Source: Lepidurus packardi
Taxonomy: Eukaryota; Arthropoda; Branchiopoda; Notostraca; Triopsidae
NCBI GenBank assembly: GCA_023053545.1
Contig: JAKZAN010000005.1
Span: forward strand, 7,626,001-7,690,000
Direction: 5' to 3'
DNA: 64,000 nucleotides
The notes under the pieces are model-generated. The model was not told where the DNA came from. It did no database searches and saw only the letters and a program-made list of their open reading frames with translations. Numbering within the stretch: position 1 is the first letter of the stretch; each line of letters starts with the position of its first letter. The translations under genes and the position numbers were made by a program. Below, piece after piece: positions 48,557 through 59,500 of the stretch.

Positions 48557-51500
48557 TTATTCAGACTGGTCCTTGTGATTTGTGTCCTGCTTGTGGCGAC
48601 TAACGTGCAAATTCATGGCGTATCTTCGAGCGAAGCCTTTCCCGCAAATGTCACAGGCAAAGCGACGTTCTTCACTGTGAGTTTTCTCATGGGCTCGACA
48701 GTTACTCTGGCTAGCAAAGCCTCGCCCACATATATGACATAGGAACGGCTTTTCTTTTGTGTGCGTCCGTAAATGGGTCTTCAACTGGCTCAATTTCTGG
48801 AAACCTGCCTCGCACAGGTTACAGCAATGATCAAACTTGCCTTTGTGCGCTTTTAAATGTTTTTCGTACAAAGATCGGAGGCTGAATCCTTTCCCACACT
48901 CTTCACATCGCCACGCACATTTACCGGAACATACTGCGATATGCGTAGTCAAGTTACTCTTCACCGTAAATCCTCGATTGCAGGCATGGCAAACGTAAGG
49001 CTTTTCGTTAGTATGGCTTCTCATATGGACTTGCAAGGCAGTTTTGGCTGTGAAACCCTTATCACACATTTCGCATTTGTAGTCATAATTGCCATCATGG
49101 CTCGTCATGTGAGCTTTGAAGTGAACCTTTTGGATGAAGCCTTTAGAGCAGACAGGGCAGAAGTATTTACGGTCGCCAGTATGCTTCATTTGATGATTTT
49201 CCAGAGAATTTTTAGACGTGAAGCCTTGCGAGCATTGGTCGCAGCCGAACTCGAATTTCCCGTCGTGCAACTGCATGTGGCGTCTGAGTGAGATTTTGGT
49301 GGAGAAACATTTCCCACAAACGTCGCACAAGTGAGTTTTTTTAACCTTCGGGCTCCTTTTTACTAAACTCTTCTTAAAGGGGGAGTAAGGTTTCAAAATG
49401 AAAGAATACGTTTTATAGAAGAGACCAAACTACATGTTCTGGCTGAAGAACCCCTATGTCAATTATGCATATTAACTGAGTAATTAATTATTTAGCTGTT
49501 TAAGTCCTGCCCCTTTCCAAAAAATGTCAAATTTTCCTTTCCTTAAAACACTGAGAGTTGTTTGTCCTTAAAAACTGCCGGAGAGCTCTAGCTCTCCGGC
49601 ATTTGGCCGGAGAGCTAGAGCCTTTATCTATTAGCGCATTCTAAAGCGGACCTTCGATTCATAGGGTCGGCGCCACTACCTTTCTTTTGAGTGCTAAAAC
49701 AAGTCTCTAGGTGCTTTGGTTAATTTACAAGCTCGGTGACAACAAAATTACTTTTTCTTCGCACCACGACTTGCGGGCTCCGCAGAACGCCATGCAACGA
49801 GCGTTACCCGCATAGTCGGAACCGCCTTGTGCGGTCCCATTGCCAGAGGATGGCGAAGCCGACCCAAAACTTGCCCAAAGGCTCTCAGGCGTGAGTCTCG
49901 GCCCGGCAGGACGGCAAGCTATGGCGATCGCGCGAAGAAAAAGAAAATTGTTTGTGACCGAGCTTGTACCTAGAGACTTGTTTTAGCACTCAAAAGAAAG
50001 GTAATGGCGCCTTCTCTATGAATCAAAGGTCCGCTTTAGAATGCGCTAATAGGTAAAGGCGCTAGCTCTCCGGCCAACTGTCCCCCCGTGTTATAAGAAT
50101 AGGACAATTTGAAATTTGGCGGATAGGGGCGGAGCTGAAACCGCTAAATAATTAATTACTCGGTTAATATGCATAATTGACACAGGGGTTCTTAAGCCAG
50201 AACATGTAGTTTGGTCTCGTCTATAACATACATTTTTTTCATTTTGAAACCTTACTCCCCCTTTGACAACATTTACTTGGCTTTGATCCTTCAACACGCG
50301 GGGTTTGCACGGTGAAGGCTCGCTTTCTGACACGATTGGTTCATGAATAGCGTTCACTGGGTTAACGGAATTAGCGACGTCTGATGGTTGAGGTACAGAT
50401 TCAGGCGTGGGCTGTTGGACCAGAGGAGACGGGGCAGGCGCCAAGTCGTTGTCGTTCCGCTTGTAAACCATATCATAGGTTCGGTAAATCTCGCGCTTAA
50501 CTGACAAGAGTTCTAATTCCAAAAGATCAACACGGTCAATCAAGACAAAGCATCTGCGGCACAAAACCCAGCCATGTTCCTCGTAAACCAAGGCGCAATC
50601 GAGGATAGTCGACAGCTTTCCTAGTACGGGTGTTCTGGTGGCCGAAGTCAGTGTACCAGCTGGGACGCTTCGATGGATCTCATTTATATCTTGGAACGCT
50701 TGGATATGCAGTTGGCAGAAATAGCAAACCAGCATTGATGATTCTTCGATATCTCCTGGTACCAAATTTTCCTTATTGATATTTGATCCTTGGTGGTTCT
50801 CATAGTATATCTGAGTGACTTCTTTTGCAGATGATTCTTCCACGGCAGCAGTATTACTATCCGGTGGATCTGTTCCGTCATTGATGGGTGACAAGGCGTC
50901 GAATTTCTCGGATTCATTTCGACTTGCGGGCATCAGATCAAAGTTGGGCAAGTTGGATAACGACGTAACGTGACCGTGTTGCAGGTCATTAAAACAGTGC
51001 GAATCTTGCAGCAAATCGACTCCTTCGGTTTCTGAGAGGTGCTCAAATCCCAAATCAATAGACTCGTTCTCAGAAGACAGAAACGACTCAGCTCCTGGGG
51101 AAAGCAAATTGTGGCTACTGCCTTTCGAAGACGTACAGGAAGAATGGTTGGATTCACGGTCTTCCTTGTCGTTGTGATCGTTTTCAGGTGAAGCAGCCTT
51201 GTGTGCCTCAGCTTTCCCCTGAGAAGAGTTTCCCGGGTCTTTGGAGGCTGAGATCTCATTTTGTTTGAAGCGAGACTGCGAATCGGGCAAAGGCGCTTCT
51301 ACTTCTGTAAGTGGCAGGATCTTGGGAGGCTCGTCTATTACTTTATCAGGGCCTAGCAGAGGATTCCACGCATTCGTGTCTCGGCTGTTACGGTAAGCTT
51401 CTTCAACTTGGCAAGACGAATACTGTGCTAGCCGAAGAGTTTCGTGTTCCACTGTGCAATTCCAAGAGGGATAAGCATACGAATTGGCTGTGCTAGACAG

Positions 51501-52037
51501 GTAACTTTCTTCGTTTAAGTTGGACATGGCTAAGCTATCCGATTTGGGCGGTAGTTGTACGGGAAAGGTGATCGGTACAGGAGGTAAATGTAGCGGAGAG
51601 TGCAATGGTTGGATTATAGGACTAGACGCAGGACATGATGAAGCCAAGTTGGATATCGTGTTCTGATGATTGTAGGTTAGGGCCGAAGAAGTGGGCAGCT
51701 GTGGACTAGTAGAATAATACGATGAGTAAAACGGGGGAGGCGGTGGGAAGTAGCCTTGTTGGGATGCCAACATACCACTGTAATAAGGGTGATGAGGATG
51801 GGAAGAGTAAGGGTACGTTTGTTGGCTAGGAAGAGCTAAACAGTTCGAAGGGGAAGCCATTGATGGGGGTACCAAGTAAGAAGTAGTTCCATCAACAGGC
51901 GAAGGTTGAGGAGGGTAACAAAGAGGGGGGAAAGACGGTAATGTCGGAAGCGTAGAGCCAGCGACAGACTGGCCATCTTCTAGGTTATGGGCCGTATGCT
52001 TCATGTTGCTCCAGCTGTTTTCCAAAGAATTTTCCAT
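48557..52037 (-). CDS. ZAD-like plus C2H2 zinc-finger protein
   Basis: Exon 1 is 52037-50256 (594 codons) and exon 2 is 49372-48557 (271 codons plus stop), joined in phase 0 across an 883 nt intron, for 865 residues. The first part is Ser/Pro/Tyr-rich and disordered. At about residues 433-515 lies a CYFC...LCRRC module: two CxxC pairs about 60 residues apart, with the hydrophobic and helical spacing of the zinc-finger-associated (ZAD) dimerisation domain. The second exon encodes nine or so tandem C2H2 fingers (CDVCGKCFSTKISLRRHMQLH and so on), some with TGEKP-like linkers (HTNEKPY, HTKEKPF). It is probably a nuclear sequence-specific DNA-binding regulator. Start at 52037 is the first ATG; the open frame extends upstream without one, and a splice acceptor (CTTGTAG) lies just before it. 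The intron is a palindromic transposable element. Confidence 0.88.
49376..50264. mobile_element. 889 bp palindromic element forming the intron of the zinc-finger gene
   Basis: Left AAAGGGGGAGTAAGGTTTCA and right TGAAACCTTACTCCCCCTTT are perfect inverted repeats. The pairing continues for roughly 180 bp on each side (TACATGTTCTGGCT, AATTATGCATATTAA and AATTAATTATTTAGC blocks). Read on the minus strand, the right repeat gives the splice donor GGGGGA|GTAAGG. The left repeat gives the pyrimidine-rich acceptor TTACTCCCCCTTTAAG|AAG. The gene's reading frame continues exactly across. No target duplication is obvious. Confidence 0.85.
49605..50074. mobile_element. inner palindrome nested in the 889 bp element
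   Basis: GGCCGGAGAGCTAGAGCCTT at the left pairs with its inverse at the right. The arms run about 160 bp (ATTAGCGCATTCTAAAGCGGACC, GCACTCAAAAGAAAGG and AGTCTCTAGGT blocks mirrored). The 165 bp loop (49766-49930) is noticeably GC-rich. Either a second, nested transposon or the core of the outer one. Confidence 0.7.
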
Positions 52038-53065
52038 TACTACAAGTAGGTTACACAGTTTTTCACTTGAATTTTGTCGTAATTTAAACTGACGAGAATT
52101 TTGAAACGTTTCACTCAACGGAGTAAATTCGTTTCGGTTTTTTTCTGTACTTGCTGCGTGTAGCTTACTCTTGTACAGTAATACGTTTGGGTAGTTCCAG
52201 CTTCACAGGGTCATTACTGCGAGTGCGATGCGTGTTTGTTTATCTGCCTTTGTGTTGTTCATAAGTTGTGTTGATATGCAACGACGCCATCTATTGAGCC
52301 TCACAGGTAGTGTAATACATTTCGCATCGTTCCCAAAATGAGCACTGGCTAGCCCGACCGTTTCTTTTTGTTGGTTATTCTAATGGATTTTTTTTAAAAA
52401 AGGTTATTGTAATGGTTAGTAGTAGCCTGCGGCACAGACCGAGTCAAAGCCTGGGAAGAAAAAATTTTACTTGTACCGCCCCAGGCTTTTTGTGGTTGCT
52501 GAAAGTTCAAAGAATGTAAACAAGAAACGGTCGGGCTAGCCTAACGTTTTTCAAGCCTAATGAAGGAGTATCTACTATGAAGCTGACACATAGATGTCAA
52601 AAGTTTGAAGCGCTCCGACACTAGCGACCTCCCTTTTCAGGGCTCAACGGTGTCCGACATCCCTAAAGTAAGTCACGTCATCCTCGTTGTTACTATGTGA
52701 TTATTCTTCCCCACCACTTGAGTAATTCCAATCTTTTCCATATTATTTGAATTTAGGACTCAAAGGGAAATTTAAAAATGTGTATTGTATTTGTGGGTTT
52801 TTAATACACATAACTTCAACAAACACATCCCTTATTATAATTTTTTAATTAATGTTGACTCGTGAACTAAGAAGGATTTTTTTATTACGTTTAAAAATAC
52901 ATACAAAGTAATATAATATAGTAACGCGAGCTTCTAGAGGCCATATGCTATAGGCGAGGCGTCACAATTGGATAAAACGAACCAAAGATGGATGGTACCC
53001 ACGTGCACTCTACTCCAGCCTTGTTCATAAATTGCATTTATAGAAGTTTCAACGACACACAAATG

Positions 53066-53145
53066 TAAGCGTATGACCGAGTGGATAAGACACAAGCCCT
53101 GTGATCAGAAGGTCGTGGTTTCGAAACCCGACGAAATTTATTTCG
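53066..53145 (+). repeat. tRNA-like sequence, probably a SINE head
   Basis: TGACCGAGTGGATAAG (A-box-like) and GGTTTCGAAACCC (B-box-like, with a good T-arm stem) are about 40 bp apart, as in a tRNA gene. The 7 bp acceptor stem does not pair, and an A-rich tract follows. It is therefore better explained as a tRNA-derived SINE or pseudogene than a working tRNA. Confidence 0.45.
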
Positions 53146-53282
53146 TAAAAAAAACGAAATATTAAAATGGCTCTCATTCTCTGTACCTACCTCATGCCTT
53201 CTCAGCAAGGTTACTATAATGGAAATTGTGAAGCTTCGGCATCATGAGCTCGAATATATAGGGGAGTTGGGAACGGGGAAAA

Positions 53283-53870
53283 GGGGCGAGGCTATAATTT
53301 TTTCACGATTTTTGAAGGGGACCCCCTTGATACAGCATTATTCCTTATGGAGAAAAGCCCTGAAAACTCTTTTCCAAGCTTGAAAAGAAGCCACGCCCAT
53401 TTCTTGTCGAATCCCCCAATAGGATGCTTGCTTTTTATAGAGGCCACACCCCTTCTCGCGGATTTTTTGAAAAATCTCGCAAAAATTTCCCAATTTACGC
53501 TTTTATTTAAAAAATTGCAAATCGTACAATAGATTTTACGAGAAACGTTCTGGGTACAACAATAAGGAATATTGGGGGAAACAAAACGTCTTATTTGCAT
53601 AATTCTAAGACTGTGAGATCGAGTCAAGATTATGAAAAAGCACAGCGCGTTTCCAGATCGGAAAGAGACCACATCCCCTTTTGGCCCAATCAACCTATAG
53701 GATTCATCCTTTTTGAATATTACGCACTCTGTCTTAGTGGATTTTTTGAAAAATAACGTAAAAATTTCCCAAATTTTCACTATATTTCAACAAATTAAAA
53801 ATCATACAATAAAAAGGAAATTCTTTGGGAGACTTAATTTTACGGGGAACGGTTTGGGTAGCTCAGGTCA
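53283..53870. repeat. two-copy direct repeat, period about 280 bp
   Basis: GGATTTTTTGAAAAAT...CGTAAAAATTTCCCAA-type text occurs at about 53459 and 53739. Matching upstream blocks differ by the same spacing (GGCGTGGC or CCACGCCC text, CCCAATAGGAT versus CAACCTATAGGAT). Diverged copies with no protein. Confidence 0.65.
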
Positions 53871-55453
53871 ACGAAGGTTGTTATCAGGTCATGACCACAT
53901 AATAAAGTGCAACTGCATTCGGCAGTTTGCAGCACTTCAACTTAAGTTTTTCCCTAATCATGAATGGAGCTTCGAAACGAAATTTTTGTCACGTAGTTTT
54001 CGTCGTTTCCATCTTTCTGTATTAGTAGACTATGACACGAATACATGACATACAGGGCGAATTTAAAATAAATGACGCGTAAGAGCTTGTTTACCAAGCT
54101 ACAGAGCTTCCACAAACGAAAAATCAGCCTCTCCGATACCCTTTGCTTTGCCTTACATTTGCGAACTAAATAAGAACGAGAAAAACTTGTGTCGGGGAGC
54201 AAGGCGGGCAAAATGGCAAAGGGAATGCTCGCATTTTCCCTTTCATAAGAGAGTGTTAAGAAGCTGCCACAACAAACTTGCTTGGCAACATTAAATAAGC
54301 ACAAGCGAAGACATAACACTAGTTTGTTACCCTACCAAGCCTTAAATGCTATTCACCCCTGACCCTCAATGAATTTCTTCCGTTTCACATACACACGCAC
54401 AAAAAATTCTAGACCAGAAAATTCTATGAAGCAACATTACAACGCTAACTTGGCCATCCATGTGTTATTTCAAGGTACGAGCAAGGAAAAAATTCCCCAT
54501 AACTTTAATTTAAAATAAATCCCCGTACGAAGCTCACTAAAAACCCACTTGAATTCGGGAAAAACTCTACAATAAACGAAAAAGAAAACTAAGAAGTAAG
54601 ACGTTCCTAGCATGATCCCCCCCCCCCAAATAAAACAAATAAATAAAAAAAATAACGGCATTCTTTGCCACTAAAGTGGTTCAGTGATTTTCGAAGTCGG
54701 TTCAACGAAACGCACACAAGGCACTTACGTGAGGCAAGAACATCTGAATTACGACGAAAGTCCGCTTTCGTTCTGTTACAAGCACTCCCAAAAATTGTGC
54801 GTAAAAACTCTCCAATGCCGTCACACCTCCGTTTACCAAGCAATACACATTGGTCGCCCAGGTTTCCTTGGACTAATACATCCCAGGAGAAAAAACCGTC
54901 CAAATTATAAACTGCAATCTTGGCCAAAAACGTCTTCTCAAAAGGAGGGGGTGGGGCTTTTCATTTGTCGCAGAGATCGTGGGGTCGTTCTTTGAGCGCC
55001 ACTTCATTTGTACTCTTGAAAATGGAGAAGGTCCTTCACTTAATAAAGCACAGTAGAAAGTCCAGAAACAGAAACTGCAACATGACTTTAATTAGTTCCG
55101 AAATTAAACTAAGTGGAGGGGAAAGAAAAAGAATCAGCTCTCCAAACTTACGGTCTGAGGGAGGAGGCTGCCAAATAAGTTCGGAAAAGTTACACGCCTT
55201 TGATGATTATAACAATAATATACGTATGCTTGCACTGTCTACTGTAACACCATAGAAATTTCCGTCAAACTAGCTTCTAACCAACGATGGGATAATCTTC
55301 AGGTAGTAAAGTTGCTATCCAATTCTTCTTTTGCAGGTGTTCCCGCACAATCAAATCATCTCCAATGCTTTGTGGGTTTAAAAAATCTACACGATAACGA
55401 AATAATCGTAAATAAATAAGTAACTGAAATGCAATTAACAACAATTTGAAGGT

Positions 55454-56446
55454 CATGGTGTAGTGCAAGCAGTTGATATCTTTTGTCAAAAGATGACACT
55501 GATGTCATACCCCCTATATCCAACAGGTTCCTCCGTTAAAAATCCGGCGGTTAACAGTGACACTGATGTGTGATATTGTTGCAACACATTCTCCGGAAAA
55601 GAGTGACAAACGAGTGTCAGTTATTGCGCTGGTGGTTTTTTTTTACCTGAGAACCTTACATGAAAATTCGAGTTGAAAATTCGTAGTTCAACTGGAAACG
55701 ACTTAGGTTAGGTTCGGCTCAGTTACGTTAGCGATTTCATCAACTTTCGTTGATGAGAATCGTTAAAGTTGTACTTTCTTTCACTCCATTAGCAGGAAAA
55801 GAAAACATTGTTTGAAAATTGACATACACACTAGTGTCACCTTTTAACAGAGGACACGTTGCACCTGTTCGTCACTAAATCCGGAGAACGTACACCGAAA
55901 TTTTTTAATTTAAACGAAATTTAACGATATAATTGTAAGATTATTTTTCTAAAAAATATCTTAATAAAAATATCTTGGTTTGCTGCGTCAAAAGATTTCG
56001 GTATATGATTTATTTATATTTATTAAAGTTATGAAAATCTTAAATAAATCACATATGTTATACCTCTTTGATATAGGGGTATGACATCAGTGCCGTCTTC
56101 TGACAAAAAAAGATCCATAACTTTCACTACACCATGAGAATTATGCAACTTGAAACAAACCTTGAACAGAAATTTAAAAGAAATTTAACAATGCAATTAA
56201 TTTTTTAATATCTTAGAACGCAGCCTCAAAGATTTAGATAAACGATTTATTTAAAATTTTTATAACTGGAGTAAATTTAAATATCTTTTGATACAAGTGT
56301 TTTCAGATATTTTTATTAAAATATAAAAAAAATTGAATTGTATCGTTAAATTTTTGCTTCAAGTTGCATAATGCTCATGATATAGGGGTATCACATTAGC
56401 GCCATCTTTTGACATAAAGCAAGTAAATGCACTACACCGTGGCCTT
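55454..56446. mobile_element. compound of family A elements, interrupted by a family B element
   Basis: CATGGTGTAGTGCAAGCAGTTGATATC with TTTTGTCAAAAGATGACACTGATGTC starts the block. The inverted counterpart (ATGACATCAGTGCCGTCTTCTGACA...CACTACACCATG) ends at 56137. A third terminus (ATCTTTTGACATAAAG...CACTACACCGTGG) ends at 56446, with mirrored ATTATGCAACTTGAA blocks between. A family B palindrome lies inside at about 55530-55890, so B inserted after A. Confidence 0.7.
55530..55890. mobile_element. palindromic MITE, family B (copy 2), nested
   Basis: GTTGCAACACATTCTCCGGA on the left and TCCGGAGAACG plus GACACGTTGCAC on the right parallel the 7766-8070 copy. A TTAGGTTAGGTTCGG tract occupies the centre, as in copy 1. 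Confidence 0.7.
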
Positions 56447-56468
56447 CACGGAAAAAATTCCAATGTAT

Positions 56469-56471
<3 letters not shown>

Positions 56472-56500
<29 letters not shown>
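56472..56500. repeat. poly(A) run, 29 nt
   Basis: Uninterrupted A run just beyond the 3' end of the RFX coding region. On the gene's own strand this reads as poly(T), so it is not that gene's poly(A) tail. Confidence 0.95.
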
Positions 56501-56533
56501 CACTAGAAAAATAACAAAAGCACTTGCCAGGAT

Positions 56534-59500
56534 TTAACCTCCGCTGTGGGATACATCTTGCACTAGTCGCTGTAAATCACAGGCGTTACCAGGAGCAACT
56601 TCCCTCAACGACATGAGCGCAGCAACGACGTCTTCGTTTCCCAAGGAGCCCAACCCATTTAAAACCGCCGCATCTAAAGGATCATTCCGATCCGGATCTT
56701 CACCACCAAACGCTCCATCGACAGTCGCGTGAGCGGTAACCAACTCGTTTCCCATCACCCCAGTATCTAAATGGTTAAAATCCAGCGACTCTGACGCGTA
56801 GACTTGATTGACCAATTCACGTAAACTCTCCGCATCAAACGACTCCAAGGCTACCGCGTCATCCTCACTACCTTCAGCTGTCCCGCTCCCAGCAGCCGTC
56901 GCCGACCTGGGGTCCACAGTCGATGCATGACTAGTCATCATGGCATCGTTGCTACTGGTACTAAAGTCCGCCCAGTCAGAAGGCACTGGCGTTGGAGTAT
57001 ACGGGCTGTAGGAATGACTACTGTTGTCCTGACTACTGAACCCTGCGCAGTGCATCCCATGAAACGTCGGATTCATTTGGACAGCCGGATTGTACCCCAT
57101 CGTATGAAGTGGGACTGATTGGGACCGCAGCAGCATATTTGGTGTGGACATAGGGCCGGGCACCGGCGTAGACTCCGCTAACAACTTCTCAATCTCGTGG
57201 CTAAAAGGATCGTTCCATGGGTTGTTGTTTACCATAGTTTGGTAGGTGGACAAGACCCGATTTTGCCCCAAAATTGTACCGGCTGACATGTGCCGTCTTC
57301 TCAGATCACCGGCGGGTTGACTCCCCGGCCCTCTGGCCAGCATATCGTTGCTGGTTACTAGTGGCGACAAAGGGGCCGATTTGGGCGAGCCCGCCGAGTT
57401 ATGTCGCGACCGAGCCAACGCTGCTTCGTGTTCTTGCGAGGCTGCCGTTACGCTCGTGGCTGTGGCGTAAGGATTGCTGGGGTAAGGGGCATGGCGTAAG
57501 GTAACTGACGCACCTGACGAATGTCGCGCTCGGTTAACTAGTAAGCTCGACGCTGAATTGTGTCGCGAGCGACACAGTACAGCGTTCGCCGGTGGTAAGA
57601 ATAGGTTGGCGTGAATCGGTTCTGGTCCGGGAGTAGTCCTGGGCGAGACAAAAGGCGACGGATTGGTGCTGCTGCTTGACTGCGAAGACAATAGATTCCT
57701 TAAGGAGGGAGTGGCGTCGGAAATGGGTGTATGGCGAGGTGAAATGGGGGTGAAGTTGAATGCTTTGCGTCGTGTGTTGGGACTGGGCGGGATTGCGTGC
57801 ACGGAGGAAGTATCTGTAACCAAAGAGGGGGTATTGGAGGTGGTACTAACTGCCAGCGTATCAAAACTAACTCGGCGCCGAGCAAAGAGAGGATCCTTGA
57901 TGGCCTCAGACACCGTTTTGGTAGAACTATTGGATGGGATAATATGCGCTGAGCTGGTAAAGTGTTTTTCGCTCAAATTCTGCTCCAACAGAGCCCTTAA
58001 CTGGCCTAATCCAGTGTCATTTGCATCGTTTTGATCGCCAAGGTAGCGCATAAGTTCCTCGTCGGCTTCTTTGGAGGGGAGTTTTATAGAGGAAGATGTT
58101 TCGATGGTCAAGTGGGGTAAGGAGTCCTGATACGAAGGGCTGGAGGACGTGGCAGACTCCTCAGGCTCAGTTTTGTACTTGGGTTGGATGGGAACATACT
58201 TTTTCCCAGCAGTCTTGGGCGAAATAGTGGGGTTTACTAAAATGATGGAGGATAGTGCTGGGGGAGCTCGGGTTTGACGCTGGCTATGCAGACGAGGGAT
58301 AGCCACTTTACCGGGATTGCATTTTTTCCTCGTGCTGGCACTAGCCAAGACTTCTGGAGCTTCACATACCGTCACGGGTGAAATAATCTTCCCACAGGTG
58401 ATCTCTGCAGTGTTGTAGGCAGTTGGTGCCCCAACAACCGCAGCAGAAGAAGCCACTTCCTCTTGCAGAACACCTGTAGCCAAGTTGGGGATCGTTGGAG
58501 GTGCTTTGTCTTGGTTTTTCCGGGATCGCTTCTTACTTTCTTTGGCTGGAGCTGGAAAATAAAACCAAGAATCGTTTAGAAACAACTCTGCAATTTATAA
58601 CACAAATGTTCTTACATGTAAAGTACAGTAGACGCCGCTTATAGTGATCATGTTTGTCAATGAATATTGATTCAATTAAGCGGAGATTCTAATAACCGCA
58701 AATCGGTTACTGGCTTGTTTAAAGCAAAGAAACAAAGCATAGTCTACTTTTTGACACTTTCCAGACGTTTCTTTTTTTCTAGATTCTACTAAACCCACTA
58801 CTTTTTATTTTGTAACGATTTTCCAACAATTTCGATATAGATAATTGAAGAATTCCTAACTTAATGGACGATTCACTTTGTGGCATATCTTTTAAATTTA
58901 ACTTGTCGTAAGTTTCAATGAGCTGCAACATTTCTTTTACAAGCCAACTCTTTTCTTGTTTGTCGCCATATTATATAGCAACACATCTAAAACACAACTA
59001 ACACAGCGCTTTCGAAGCCTACTCCTGCAACGCGACACAAGGACGACTCGACCAAAGGGCTCCGTGTACCCGACAGAAGGACGACGGGCCGGACAGAAGG
59101 ACGCCAGGTCCACAATCTTTTAAGGGTCAAATATAATTAGAGTTTAAAAAGTCTCTGTTCATTGGTTAAGCGCCAACGAGAATTAAAAGTACTTAAGCCG
59201 TATTAAAAATACGTCACAAGGTTAAGTTAGGTTAGGTTTGGTTAGGATAGGCATCCTTCTGTCGGGGTCTGGAGTTCTTATGACATATTTTGTAATACAG
59301 CTTACGCACTTTCTAATCTCGTTTCCGCTTAATCAATGAGCAAAGACTTTAAACTTTTGATACTTTTTAAACTCAAAATTCTATTGCTCTCTTAAAAGAT
59401 CCTTTTGTCGAGTCGTCCTTGTGTCTAGTTCCCCTACTCCTATGCTCAAGTAGGAGCATAAGAAGATATCCCTTCTAATTTTCCCAGTCAATTACAAGAA

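Larger units (their letters stand above)
52038..55453. other. intergenic, repeats only
   Basis: Contains a tRNA-like sequence (53066-53145) and a two-copy 280 bp direct repeat (53283-53870). Frames at 53292-53780 (minus) are the translation of that repeat. Nothing else recognised. Confidence 0.5.

Noticed and set aside
48857-49291. 144-codon plus-strand frame inside the zinc-finger exon
   Set aside because: Antisense shadow of the tandem C2H2 repeats.
53292-53780. 162-codon minus frame with internal repetition (WEIF...FFKKS twice)
   Set aside because: The protein repetition reflects a 280 bp noncoding direct repeat, with multiple frames open.
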